Shown: positions 36,060-45,293 of the stretch, piece by piece
Numbering within the stretch: the stretch's first letter is position 1
Layout: every line of letters begins with the position of its first letter
From: Promethearchaeota archaeon
GTDB taxonomy: Archaea; Asgardarchaeota; Lokiarchaeia; Sigyniarchaeales; SOKP01
NCBI GenBank assembly: GCA_019894975.1
Contig: JAGXNO010000015.1
Coordinates: 1 to 64,000, forward strand
Direction of reading: 5' to 3'
Length of the DNA: 64,000 bases
Translations under genes and position numbers: made by a program
The notes under the pieces: model-generated
Databases searched by the model: none
Told to the model about the DNA's origin: nothing
The model's input: the letters and a program-made list of their open reading frames with translations, nothing else

Positions 36060-38432
36060 ATGAAATGTCTCTACTGCGAAAGTCAAAATATTGATTATAC
36101 TTGTGAAAAATGCAAGTCTAGCTTCTGCATTAATCATATTGCCACTACAGAGATTCATGAGTGTAAAAGGCACGAAATAATTTATTCAAAAGCAAAGGCA
36201 TTAGAAAGAAATTTTAAATGTACTGTAGTTGAAGATAGCGAGTGTCCAGTATGTAAATCTCCTCTAAGGTTAGAAAGATTGTCTTCTGGTCAATATTATT
36301 TGGAATGCACAAATCCTCAATGCCCAGACTCGTGGAATTCTTATTTAAAAACACCGGGAATATTTTTTCCTACGAAAGAAAAACTCGCAAGAGAAGCTTT
36401 AAGGTATAATCTCATTAAAGGAAACAGATTGATTTTGTGTGGTAAGAGATTAAAACATATTATTGGAAAAGAAATATGTCCTAATTGTTTTTTAGACCTA
36501 CTCCGAAGAGCATCTCTCACTAATTTCCCAACTATCATGAATTCATTTAATATCTCGGCAGATCAAATGATTAAGTTCATAAATAAATATATGGAAGAGG
36601 ATAGAATTTATGGAATCATAGATCAAAAGAACCAAATGTTTTATTATATCTCTTCAGAGTTGAGGGATAACTTATTATCGAAGTTCAATGATGAGGGAAT
36701 TATTAGAGTAGATGAACTAACTGCTATGTTGGATATGAGTAGTGATATCGCTCGTAAAGTAATATATAAGTTAATCAATCAATTCCAAATAAAAGGGTCC
36801 TTTTCACAGGAAAGAGATATCTATTACACCCAAAAATACATTTTAGATAATTTAATTGAAGAAATTAAGAAAAAGGGAAGAGTATCCTTAAAAGGATTAG
36901 CAATTAGTTTAGATCTTCCACAAGAGCTTGTAAAGTCTTTTTGTGTTAATTTAATGAGAGCAAAAGCGGTGAATGGTTATTTTGCTGACCGAGGTAATGA
37001 AGTAATTACTGCTAACCAAATATTTAATGAAATAAAAAACTTTTCCAAACAGACAGGTTTATTTGAACTGAATAAACTTGCCCTAAAATTAAAGATAGCT
37101 GTCGAATTAGCGAGAAAAAGTTTGCATGAATTAATTAAAACCGGTAAAATTAAGGGTTTATTCACCCAAAGAAGAGAATTTATGACAAACAAATTTATGG
37201 AAAACAAAATAAAGGAACTCGCTAGAGCTTATCGTACTATGCCTTTAAGAGAACTTTCTAATAGATTGGGTGTTACCGAATCAAGTATAGAAGAAAATTT
37301 AGCACAAATTATTGCGCGTGGAGATATCGATGGGTATATTGATATGTCAAAAAGAAATTTCACTGCTTATTCTGTACCAAGGGAAGCAAAATCTAGTGCG
37401 CAACCAAAAGCAACGGTTAACCCTACTGATGAGGGAAAGATAGAAGTGGTTCGTGAGTATGATTTCATCGGTGGGCAGCTACATATGAAAATCGTTACTC
37501 GGAACAATAGTTCTATGGCAATAAATTCAGTAAAAGTGATCTTAGATGCCCCTACAAGCTATAATATAAAAACTCCTCTGATCACCATCCCTGTTATTGA
37601 AGCAAATAATTCTAGAGGTGTTGATTTCTACTTAGAGCCAAAAGAGTGTGGGATCTCTTCAATTGGTGGTGATGTGATCTACAAAACAGCATCAGGGGAA
37701 AAAAGAACCATACATATACGAAAAAAAGAAGTCCAGATAAAATGCCCCTTAGTTGTATCGTGTTTGTCAACTATTGAAGATGTTCAGATTACAATCCAAG
37801 ATCTTCCAAATGATGCTCGCGCCTTTTTAATAGCAGACATCGACCCAAGATTAGCCTATAGAGCAGCAGTTCGCACTTTAAAACGTTTTGAAGTAAGCAC
37901 AGTTACATCACATGAAGGAAAAGATCCGAAAGGAAAGTACGAAGCAGAGAGCTGGCATTGCTCAGAAGCAAAGGTTGGGGGAGGAAGAATAGTTACCAGG
38001 ATATACGTTTCTGAAACAAATCAATCTTTAGAAGTGAGAGTTTGGTGTGGAGAAGCTGGACAGCTAACTGGCTTTTTAGCCAAAATTATCGAGCTATTAT
38101 TTGAGGAAATTAACATAATTCGCAAAATCAGATCAGAGGAGAGGGAGAAGACTATTGATGTTATGGCAGTAACCCAAAATTTAGCTGAAATGTCTGATTA
38201 TTGTATGTTAAGATGGAAAGCTCAAAATATTAGGATTAAACTACATGATACATTTGTGAGAGTAAGGAAAATTATTGGAGACAACGAGCCTATCCTAAGC
38301 AGAATGGAGTTTTGGTTAACTCAGTTAAATAAGTACGCCAAAGATGATAAAATAAGTGAGGACGACGCCGATCGACTAGTAAATGACCTGGAGAACTTCA
38401 AGTCTGTAATCGCAAGGGCAATTAAACTTTAA
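36060..38432 (+). CDS. Multidomain protein: zinc fingers, winged-helix repeats, beta-sandwich and C-terminal alpha/beta domain
   Basis: A 790-residue soluble protein. Residues 3-38 hold a Cys/His-rich finger (C3, C6, C15, C18, C23, H26, H33, C35, H38; AN1- or B-box-like). C62, C65, C83 and C88 form a zinc ribbon. Residues about 150-420 contain four or so winged-helix units, each with a helix pair like GRVSLKGLAISLDLPQELV and a basic wing. Their spacing resembles PCI/UFL1-type repeats. Residues about 455-560 look like an Ig-like beta-sandwich, followed by a mixed alpha/beta segment to 700 resembling an adaptor appendage platform, then helices. The eukaryote-like comparisons are inference. Single gene. 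Confidence 0.6.
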   Translation: MKCLYCESQNIDYTCEKCKSSFCINHIATTEIHECKRHEIIYSKAKALERNFKCTVVEDSECPVCKSPLRLERLSSGQYYLECTNPQCPDSWNSYLKTPGIFFPTKEKLAREALRYNLIKGNRLILCGKRLKHIIGKEICPNCFLDLLRRASLTNFPTIMNSFNISADQMIKFINKYMEEDRIYGIIDQKNQMFYYISSELRDNLLSKFNDEGIIRVDELTAMLDMSSDIARKVIYKLINQFQIKGSFSQERDIYYTQKYILDNLIEEIKKKGRVSLKGLAISLDLPQELVKSFCVNLMRAKAVNGYFADRGNEVITANQIFNEIKNFSKQTGLFELNKLALKLKIAVELARKSLHELIKTGKIKGLFTQRREFMTNKFMENKIKELARAYRTMPLRELSNRLGVTESSIEENLAQIIARGDIDGYIDMSKRNFTAYSVPREAKSSAQPKATVNPTDEGKIEVVREYDFIGGQLHMKIVTRNNSSMAINSVKVILDAPTSYNIKTPLITIPVIEANNSRGVDFYLEPKECGISSIGGDVIYKTASGEKRTIHIRKKEVQIKCPLVVSCLSTIEDVQITIQDLPNDARAFLIADIDPRLAYRAAVRTLKRFEVSTVTSHEGKDPKGKYEAESWHCSEAKVGGGRIVTRIYVSETNQSLEVRVWCGEAGQLTGFLAKIIELLFEEINIIRKIRSEEREKTIDVMAVTQNLAEMSDYCMLRWKAQNIRIKLHDTFVRVRKIIGDNEPILSRMEFWLTQLNKYAKDDKISEDDADRLVNDLENFKSVIARAIKL

Positions 38433-38461
38433 AGATTTTGGATAAAAACACAAAAAAAAAA

Positions 38462-38473
38462 TTTATAAACTTT
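38462..38473 (+). promoter_or_regulatory. TATA-like box upstream of the ribbon-helix-helix gene
   Basis: TTTATAAACTTT lies about 75 bp before the ATG at 38546, preceded by an A-run that could supply a BRE-like purine context. It is also only 30 bp past the previous stop, as expected for a new promoter. Judgement by eye only. Confidence 0.35.
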
Positions 38474-38545
38474 ATCACCTATATTGTATATTAAAAATTA
38501 CATTTCTCTTTAATTATCTTTCAATTAATAAAAAGTGAGATTAAT

Positions 38546-38962
38546 ATGAGCCCAATAATTAGTATAAGCATAAATGAAAGCCTGAAAAAATTCATCAATA
38601 AATTAGTTTCAAAGAATCAATATGAGAATAAATCTAAATTAATTAGAGATGCATTACTGCGCTTAATGTCAACAATAGATATATCAAGCATGGATCTTGC
38701 TAGCGAAATAGGCCCAATTCCAAAAAAAATAGTTGGAAATATGATCCTCATAGCCCCTAATGATTATTTAATACAGAAAAAGCTGAATAAAATTGAAAGT
38801 GAATTTAAAGAGCAAATAATTAGCAAGAATGTTAATTTTGTGAATCAAAATTCTATAATATTCATGATTTTCGAAGGCCAAGTACAAGATTTCCAGAAAC
38901 TTGTTGTTGAAATAAATAGTATTGAAGAAGTTAAGAATTTTAGATATTTAATTGTGAACTAG
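38546..38962 (+). CDS. NikR-like ribbon-helix-helix regulator with ACT-like C-terminus
   Basis: A 138-residue protein. Residues 1-45 match a CopG/NikR ribbon-helix-helix: strand IISISINESLKKFINKL, then NKSKLIRDALLRLM. Residues about 60-138 have the beta-alpha-beta pattern of an ACT/NikR regulatory domain. The His and Cys nickel ligands of NikR are not visible, so a different effector is likely. It would bind a palindromic operator as a dimer of dimers. Its targets are not evident; no metal transporter is adjacent. Confidence 0.72.
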   Translation: MSPIISISINESLKKFINKLVSKNQYENKSKLIRDALLRLMSTIDISSMDLASEIGPIPKKIVGNMILIAPNDYLIQKKLNKIESEFKEQIISKNVNFVNQNSIIFMIFEGQVQDFQKLVVEINSIEEVKNFRYLIVN

Positions 38963-39034
38963 GAAACAACTACTTCTTGTAGAACCTTAGAATACACATT
39001 TTTTTTCTGATTTTATTGAGTAAGTGATAATACT

Positions 39035-39397
39035 ATGGGAAAAAATAAATATGGAAAAGAATATCAAAAAAAAGTAAATCCTTCTACGGGACAGAAAGGA
39101 GGAAGCAAAGGAGATCCAATCCGAGGAGGGAAAATTAAAGCAAGTCATATTTTGATTGATAAATTTAGTAGAGCAACAGAAATTTATGAGGATCTAGAAG
39201 CAGGAGAAAAATTTGAAAGTTTAGCTCAGCAATATTCTAGTTGTCCAAGCAAGAAAAAAGGTGGAAATTTAGGAGATTTTTCTAAGGGTGATATGGTCTC
39301 TGAATTTTGGAACGCATGTAGTAAATTGAAAGTGGGTGAAATTTCTCAACCTGTAAAAACACAGCATGGGTATCATATAATAAAACGTACAGGATGA
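39035..39397 (+). CDS. Parvulin-type peptidyl-prolyl cis-trans isomerase
   Basis: A 120-residue protein with a basic, glycine-rich N-terminal tail (about 30 residues) and a complete parvulin domain: IKASHILIDK, FESLAQQYSSCPSKKKGGNLGDF, VGEISQPVKTQHGYHIIKR. It catalyses proline isomerisation and is cytoplasmic (no signal). The N-terminal tail resembles that of human PIN4/Par14, which is basic and glycine rich. Ends 8 bp before the end of the convergent tRNA-Gln gene. Confidence 0.92.
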   Translation: MGKNKYGKEYQKKVNPSTGQKGGSKGDPIRGGKIKASHILIDKFSRATEIYEDLEAGEKFESLAQQYSSCPSKKKGGNLGDFSKGDMVSEFWNACSKLKVGEISQPVKTQHGYHIIKRTG

Positions 39398-39405
39398 AAA
39401 AGAAA

Positions 39406-39509
39406 TAGCCCAGCACGGATTCGAACCGTGGTCCAAGGGTTCAGGGCCCTCGATGATTGACCATTTCGCTATTGAGCAAGAGAAATACCCAAATCTACAC
39501 CACTGGGCT
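39406..39509 (-). tRNA. tRNA-Gln (anticodon CTG) with an intron of about 31 nt in the D-loop
   Basis: On the minus strand, 5' AGCCCAG pairs with 3' CTGGGCT (discriminator A at 39406). The T arm is CACGG-TTCGAAT-CCGTG, and the anticodon stem GAGGG/CCCTT encloses CCCTGAA, giving CTG for glutamine. The mature D arm (GTGTAG...TGGTCAATCAT) is split by about 31 nt (39464-39494), which can form an ATTTC/GAAAT stem. The mature length is 73 nt without CCA. Position 33 reads C instead of the near-universal T. Intron borders could shift by a base or two. Confidence 0.85.
39464..39494 (-). other. Predicted D-loop intron of tRNA-Gln
   Basis: Excision of these 31 nt leaves the conserved archaeal tRNA-Gln D-loop GTGTAGTGGTCAATCAT. 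Within it ATTTC (39486-39482) can pair with GAAAT (39467-39463). A canonical bulge-helix-bulge was not obvious by hand. Non-canonical intron positions are known in archaea. Confidence 0.6.
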
Positions 39510-39889
39510 ATTAAAAATATTTTCTAATTTTTATAATTTTATTTATCTAAAAAATATTTGCAATTTATTAAAATCTTAAGGAATAATATTGAAAAGCTAG
39601 TAAAATATAAGTAATTAGTATTTTTGATTTTTTTGTTAAATAAGATAAATTTTTATGTAGAGTGAACTTTATCATAACTTGGATCTTACGATTTGGAGGA
39701 TTCAAAAAGATATCAGTTTCAAAAACTAATTTTTATTTAAACCCCGTGACGTGACTGAAAAACCCGTAAACTGAAAAAACTTTTTAACAAAAATTCCTCC
39801 TAAGTATGATCCACCCTTTTTTGATTTTAGAAATAAAGTAATATTAGTATAATATTTTCATTGAAAGAAAATGAAGGTTTAAAATCTAT
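39510..39889. other. Intergenic region, 380 bp, without a gene
   Basis: This holds the tRNA-Gln promoter at its left end and the 3' flank of the dGTPase-like gene at its right. A slightly GC-richer stretch (39741-39779, containing cccgtgacgtgactgaaa) stands out in otherwise AT-rich DNA, but I could not fold it into a convincing structure. No ORF worth calling. Confidence 0.5.
39528..39536 (-). promoter_or_regulatory. TATA box of tRNA-Gln
   Basis: On the minus strand TTATAAAAA lies about 19-27 nt before the first tRNA base, the standard archaeal box A distance when transcription begins at or just before the tRNA. Confidence 0.55.
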
Positions 39890-41095
39890 TTAATTCATTT
39901 TTTCTTGATAATAGGTAAACACTTCGCTAAAATATTTATCAGACATACCTGCGATATAATCTCTTACAATTAAAGTTAATTTATTAGTTTCTTTAAGAGG
40001 TTGATAATAAGTCATAAATTTTTGATCATCAATATATTCAATATGGTCTCTAAAAATGGGAGAATCATGATTGTCTTCTTCTAAATCGGCCAAACACATA
40101 CTAAATATAAGATTGAACTTTTTCTTCAATATATCTACAAAGGTCTTATCAGTTAGATTTTTTTTAAACAGATCTCTCCTTGTATATATTTTCTCATAGT
40201 TAAAAGCTTTAAGTTCCTTTAATGCTTCAAAAATCTCACCAGAATACCCAATAACATCATTATCAAGGCTATAATTTAATAAGTCTGTTATGAGAGTATT
40301 AATTATCTTAGCATTTGTATCACCTAATATTCTTTTACATACATCAGGAATTTGGTCACGAGATATGAGTTTTAATAATATTGCATCTTCAATATCTCTA
40401 CCAATATAACTTATTGTATCTGCAAATCTTACCGCAATTCCTTCGTAAGACATGGGTATCCTTGATATTTGATTTTCATTAATACAATCGTTATATTCTA
40501 TCAAATGAGTTTCCCAAGTCTTTCCATTTCTTTTGAATGGTTTTAATTTTTGTTCATTAACTTCACCATCATGGCAAAGAATACCATCTAAAACTTGTAG
40601 AGTTAAGTTTAATCCTTTAGCAGGCTTATCTGGGAATTTTCTTTCCAGGTAAGAAAGCCATCTTATCCCTTGGGCATTATGACTAAATGTTCCCATCTTA
40701 AAATCCTTGCTTATTTCAATTAATATTTCCTCACCAAGATGCCCAAACGGAGAGTGTCCTATATCATGTCCTAATGCTATTGCTTCTATTAAATCTGTGT
40801 TTAGCCTTAAAACGCGACCAATTTGCCTACTAACTCTGGATACTAAAGTTACATGAAGAGATCTATGGGTGATGTTTGCATTATTTATATCAAAGAAAAC
40901 TTGAGATTTATCAATGTATCGGCTAAAAGCCTTTGAATGAACAATCCTATCTACATCTCTAAAGAAGGGAGGTCTTATATCTTCGCTTTCATCTTTATAA
41001 TATCTATGTGCTTCTGAATCTAATATCCCATGAATCCCAACATTTACATCCCTTTTCATTCTTGTTTGTAGTTGTTCCGTAGTTTTCTTATTCAT
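39890..41095 (-). CDS. dGTPase-like HD-domain phosphohydrolase
   Basis: A 401-residue protein with the dNTP triphosphohydrolase pattern. It has RPPFFRDVDRIVHSKAFSRY near the N-terminus, HRSLHVTLVSRV, the HD motif ALGHDIGHSPFGHLGE, and the later SYEGIAVRFADTISYIGRDIED with a metal-binding Asp. It probably removes triphosphate from dGTP or other dNTPs and so tunes the nucleotide pool. Single gene. Assignment to the family is firm; nucleotide preference is not. Confidence 0.88.
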   Translation of the reverse strand: MNKKTTEQLQTRMKRDVNVGIHGILDSEAHRYYKDESEDIRPPFFRDVDRIVHSKAFSRYIDKSQVFFDINNANITHRSLHVTLVSRVSRQIGRVLRLNTDLIEAIALGHDIGHSPFGHLGEEILIEISKDFKMGTFSHNAQGIRWLSYLERKFPDKPAKGLNLTLQVLDGILCHDGEVNEQKLKPFKRNGKTWETHLIEYNDCINENQISRIPMSYEGIAVRFADTISYIGRDIEDAILLKLISRDQIPDVCKRILGDTNAKIINTLITDLLNYSLDNDVIGYSGEIFEALKELKAFNYEKIYTRRDLFKKNLTDKTFVDILKKKFNLIFSMCLADLEEDNHDSPIFRDHIEYIDDQKFMTYYQPLKETNKLTLIVRDYIAGMSDKYFSEVFTYYQEKMN

Positions 41096-41212
41096 AATTT
41101 AAAATACCCTTTTCTAAATTAAATACAAACAGTATTTAATATAAGATTAGTACTACAATAATTAAGGTTTTTCTTACTTCTAATTACCAATTAAGAAATT
41201 CTATTACTCAAA

Positions 41213-42160
41213 TTAACCAAATTTCATATCAATAGCATTATAAGGACACTTTTCTTTACATTTCAAACAAAAATTGCATTCCCCATTTCCAGTAAAAAAT
41301 TCAAAGGGTTCATCTAATATTCGAATTTGTTTTGGGCATACTTTTTCACAAATTCCACACTCTGTTCTTCCTACACATCTTACTGGATTTCGGGATAACT
41401 TTAAAAAAGAATATTCTGATATTACTGAGGATACAGCAGCAAAGGGGCAAAAATACCTGCAATAAACCCGAGGATACCATACGGATAAGATAATTAAGGC
41501 TATGTAAAAGAAAAAAATAATGAATGTCAGAAAGCTTGAAAATAAAGGTTGTAAACTTCCTGTGACAATCATATCTTTAATCATATTAGGAAAGAACACA
41601 AATATATATTCAGAAAGAGAGAAATATCCCATTGGATTTTTTCCAAAATCCCCTAAATTAGCCCGATAATCTAAGTAAAAATCATAATTGGTCGTTGCAG
41701 TAATCCCCAGAGGAATAATAAGGATAATTATTAATACTACAAAAATATACTTAATTTTTAATAATGAATTATGAGTACTGATTTTTAACCTCTTTTTATT
41801 TGTTGGAACCGCAGCACAAACATCTTGAATTGTACCAATTGGACATATCCATCCACAAAAAAATCGATTTGTAAATAGGAGTACCAATACTAATAATGCT
41901 ATAAGAAATAATGGAAAAATTCCTTCAATAATTGAGTAGAATATCATCTCTAGAATTCCCGTTCCGTTTGATATCGGATTTTTTGGGGCATTTAAAACGG
42001 GAAGAACTTTTAGGAAAGCATCAAGACTGATTAAATTTAATACAAAAAGTTGTTCTATTAAAATATAATTTATTACGATAAAAGCAATGATTTGAACGAT
42101 ACGTCTAATCGTTGTCGTTCGACGATTTTTTATTTCCGATAGTAAGCTTTTAATATTCAA
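41213..42160 (-). CDS. NapH/NosR-like membrane polyferredoxin
   Basis: A 315-residue membrane protein with about five to six transmembrane helices. Two membrane-edge cysteine motifs are present (FFCGWICPIGTIQD and YCRYFCPFAA), as in NapH/NosR/CcoG proteins. Two C-terminal 4Fe-4S clusters follow: CVGRTECGICEKVCP and CNFCLKCKEKCPYNAI. It would pass electrons between the quinone or membrane pool and a partner. No nitrate, nitrous oxide or Cox gene is near, so its partner is unknown. Confidence 0.85.
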   Translation of the reverse strand: MNIKSLLSEIKNRRTTTIRRIVQIIAFIVINYILIEQLFVLNLISLDAFLKVLPVLNAPKNPISNGTGILEMIFYSIIEGIFPLFLIALLVLVLLFTNRFFCGWICPIGTIQDVCAAVPTNKKRLKISTHNSLLKIKYIFVVLIIILIIPLGITATTNYDFYLDYRANLGDFGKNPMGYFSLSEYIFVFFPNMIKDMIVTGSLQPLFSSFLTFIIFFFYIALIILSVWYPRVYCRYFCPFAAVSSVISEYSFLKLSRNPVRCVGRTECGICEKVCPKQIRILDEPFEFFTGNGECNFCLKCKEKCPYNAIDMKFG

Positions 42161-42330
42161 AAAATACCACTAAACACTTCTTTAACAAATTTAATTAATA
42201 CTGGTTAAAAAAATTAATTCTTCTCTTAAGAAATTTCAAATGTAGAAAAAGAGTTGATATAACTTAAGAGAAGAAATAGTATACATTCTCTTAATTTAAG
42301 CAATAATACTTACTTTGCTAAAGAAGTAAT

Positions 42331-44241
42331 TTATTTAAGAAGGATTGTTTCTAAATTTGTTGGGGATTTTGTTTGTTTCCTTAGTTTCTTATGAATCATT
42401 GTTGATAAACTCACACATTTGGATGCTTCACCGTGATTAGTTATTATAGATTTAGGTCGTGGTTGAATTCTTCTTAAAAATTGAGATATTTGACTCCGTG
42501 AAGAATGTCCCGAGAATCCTTCCAAGGTAAATACTTTTAGGTTTATTTTTACTAATTGAGTTCGACCTTTTGCATCAACATAAGTAAATTCCCGAAATCC
42601 CTTTATTAATCTTGAACCTAGAGTCCCGTTAACTTGATAAGACACGAAAATAAGTGTATTCTTTGGATCATTTGCTAACTCTCTTAAATATTGCACGGAT
42701 GGGCCACCAATAAGCATCCCACTCGTAGCTAAAATAATGCAAGGTCCTCCTTTTATGATATCCAACCTTTCTTCCTGAGCAGAAACTGTTTCGAAATAAT
42801 CGCTTAAAAAAGGATTTTTCCCTTGATGTAATATTTTTTCCCTCAGATCACTGCTAAGAAAATCGGGATTAGCTGTATGTATCGCAGTAGCTTCACTAAT
42901 TAATCCATCTATAAAAATAGGTACTTTGTCAATAAACCCTTTATTGATATATTCTTCCAAAACAACCAATAATTCTTGAGCGCGTCCTACGGCTAGAACT
43001 GGAACTAATACCTTTCCACCTCTTTTAAGTGTGGAATTTAATATCTGTTTTAGTTCTTTTTCAGATTCTTGTCTACTTGGAATTCGATCTTGAGGTCCAC
43101 CATAAGTTGATTCTATTAATAAACTTTCTACTCTAGGAAACTTTACAGCTGCTTTTTCTAATAATCGAGTTTTTTGATATTTAAAATCACCGGTATAAAC
43201 AAAATTATAATCTCCTTTGCCAAAATGTAAATGAACCATCGATGATCCTAGAATGTGTCCTGAATTATGTAATGTTAATTTAATATCAGGGGCAATATCC
43301 GTAACTTTACCCCATGAAAGGGGAATTGTATGAAGAACTGTTTGTTTAACATCTCTTTTTGAATATGGTAAAGGGGATCCTTCTTTCTCACAGATTTGAA
43401 TGAAATCTAATTGTAACATAGTAGCTAAATTTCTCGTAGGTAATGTACAATAAACAGGCCCACGATATCCGTACTTATAAAGAAAAGGAACAAGACCACA
43501 ATGATCTAAATGAGCGTGAGAGATTATAACAGCGTCTAAATCTCTTAGAGAAAATTCAGGAACGTCAAAATATGGAAACTTATCATGTGGGCTTCCTACA
43601 TTTAACCCTACATCTAGTAGTACGCTACTATCTCTAGTTTGCATTAATATACAAGATCTTCCAACTTCACGAAAACCTCCTAATGCAGTTAATCGTATAT
43701 TTAAATCTTTGAATAATGGAGGTCTATGAATTCTTTTGCCAATTCTTAAAAGAATATCTTTTTGAGTTTGTCTTTCTTTTGTGAGCATACCTCTAATTAA
43801 CTGTATAGTGCGAGATGCAAGTGGAGGAGTTCTTATAGTTTTAGGCTGCCAAAAAGTGTTTGACCTGATCTCCTTTAAATTAACTCCTTTTTTACCGATT
43901 ACAAGCCCAGGTTTTACAGATTCAATTATGACCTCACCTCGTGTGTGATCGAACTCAATAGCTGAAATTTCTGCGTCCTCATTAATTAAATTTCTAATAT
44001 ACTCTTCAGTTTCAACGGGATCTTTACGTTTATCTACATTCCATCTAAAGACTACTCGCTTTCTCATGGTTTTAGCCAAGTCTTTTAGAATTGTAGAACT
44101 TTCGACCGCATCTACATCTGAATTCTCTGAATATACTGCAATTTCCGGACCCTCAAATTCAATTTTATTTACTTTTATATCAGCTGGTAGGATTTCAACA
44201 ATCTCATTTTTTATCCTTTCTAGTTCTCCTTCATAACTCAT
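42331..44241 (-). CDS. Archaeal CPSF1/FttA: KH-MBL-beta-CASP ribonuclease and termination factor
   Basis: The 636-residue protein is full length. N-terminal KH domains occupy about residues 1-145 (KPGLVIGKKGVNLKEI is a GxxG-type loop). The metallo-beta-lactamase domain follows with SHAHLDHCG, and TGDFKYQ. The beta-CASP insert and C-terminal motifs include SGHSSRSQI and ITNHGEASK. This architecture is specific to archaeal aCPSF1, which cleaves nascent RNA at U-rich sites and terminates transcription, the counterpart of eukaryotic CPSF73. Single gene with a 400-bp upstream gap. Confidence 0.95.
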   Translation of the reverse strand: MSYEGELERIKNEIVEILPADIKVNKIEFEGPEIAVYSENSDVDAVESSTILKDLAKTMRKRVVFRWNVDKRKDPVETEEYIRNLINEDAEISAIEFDHTRGEVIIESVKPGLVIGKKGVNLKEIRSNTFWQPKTIRTPPLASRTIQLIRGMLTKERQTQKDILLRIGKRIHRPPLFKDLNIRLTALGGFREVGRSCILMQTRDSSVLLDVGLNVGSPHDKFPYFDVPEFSLRDLDAVIISHAHLDHCGLVPFLYKYGYRGPVYCTLPTRNLATMLQLDFIQICEKEGSPLPYSKRDVKQTVLHTIPLSWGKVTDIAPDIKLTLHNSGHILGSSMVHLHFGKGDYNFVYTGDFKYQKTRLLEKAAVKFPRVESLLIESTYGGPQDRIPSRQESEKELKQILNSTLKRGGKVLVPVLAVGRAQELLVVLEEYINKGFIDKVPIFIDGLISEATAIHTANPDFLSSDLREKILHQGKNPFLSDYFETVSAQEERLDIIKGGPCIILATSGMLIGGPSVQYLRELANDPKNTLIFVSYQVNGTLGSRLIKGFREFTYVDAKGRTQLVKINLKVFTLEGFSGHSSRSQISQFLRRIQPRPKSIITNHGEASKCVSLSTMIHKKLRKQTKSPTNLETILLK

Positions 44242-44643
44242 AATTATTCACTTTTTTAATTAACGACTATTTGTTTTAAAGTAGTAAATTTAGAATATGA
44301 TCTATTGCTCATCTAATATATGTTTTAGTCAACTAATTCAATATGTCGAAATATATATTAATAACACTCGATATTTTATTTGGATATATGCTCTGATATT
44401 TGATAAACACTATTTTGAATAAATAGAATATCATTCTCTTACAATAAAATTCAATTAACGAAGAGAATTGTTTTTAGAATGAAGTACTTCTAAATTTCTA
44501 TGATAGATATAAATTAATCAAATAAAAACATTTTGATTATGAAAAAAACAAAGTTTAAGATAAAGAAAGAGTCTGAACTAATTTCCAAATGTGTTTTTTT
44601 TAAATTAGATATATTTTTTTGATAATATTGATTAGAATCAATT
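44242..44643. other. Intergenic region between divergent aCPSF1 and purN, 402 bp
   Basis: Very AT-rich DNA that must hold both divergent promoters. A 27-codon ORF (44539-44622) precedes purN but has no supporting signal. TATA-like stretches are too many to choose one. No structured RNA was seen. Confidence 0.5.
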
Positions 44644-45276
44644 ATGAGTAAAATAAAAATTGGTGCTATTGCTTCCGGGTCTGGATCAAACTTTTTAGCG
44701 ATAATCCAATCATGTGAAGAAGGAATTTTAAAAGAGAAAGCTACCGTTGAAGTTTTAGTTTGTAATAAAGCAGGAGCTTTTTGTATGGAACGAGCAAAAA
44801 ATCATAAAATCCCTTATTTTTTGATTGAATCTGACAAACATCAAGGAACAAGAGAAGAATTTGACCAAAAAGTCATTGATGTTTTAGACAGGTATGGTTG
44901 TAATTTAATAGTCTTAGTAGGATATATGCGTTTTGTAAGTAAATTCTTCATAAATCATTTCAATGGCAAAATAATGAACATACACCCCGCACTTTTACCA
45001 AGTTTTAAGGGAATGCATGCACATGAGGATGCTATAGCTTATGGAGTCAAGGTTTCGGGTGTTACAGTCCATTTTGCTGATGTTCATGAAGATCACGGAC
45101 CAATAATTATACAGAAAGCAGTTCCAGTTTATGATACAGATAATAAAGACACTTTAGGAACGAGAATATTAAAATGGGAACATAAGGCTTTTCCAAAAGC
45201 AATAGAACTTTTCTGTGATGGACGTTTACATGTTGAAGGACGGATTGTTAAAATTGACGGGGAAGTTAAATTATAA
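44644..45276 (+). CDS. purN: Phosphoribosylglycinamide formyltransferase
   Basis: The 210-residue protein has IGAIASGSGSNFLAII (GAR phosphate binding), VLVCNKAGA, VGYMRFVS, NIHPALLPSFKG (catalytic Asn/His), GVTVHFADVHEDHGPII (Asp of the triad). It transfers a formyl group from formyl-tetrahydrofolate to GAR in purine synthesis. This implies a formyl-THF pool, consistent with the DHPS gene in the window. Single gene, followed by the structured element. Confidence 0.94.
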   Translation: MSKIKIGAIASGSGSNFLAIIQSCEEGILKEKATVEVLVCNKAGAFCMERAKNHKIPYFLIESDKHQGTREEFDQKVIDVLDRYGCNLIVLVGYMRFVSKFFINHFNGKIMNIHPALLPSFKGMHAHEDAIAYGVKVSGVTVHFADVHEDHGPIIIQKAVPVYDTDNKDTLGTRILKWEHKAFPKAIELFCDGRLHVEGRIVKIDGEVKL

Positions 45277-45293
45277 AATTTACTTTTTATTCA

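Noticed and set aside
44539-44622. 27-codon ORF immediately upstream of purN
   Set aside because: Lys/Phe-rich composition is what AT-rich DNA produces, and there is no ribosome-binding site or conserved motif.
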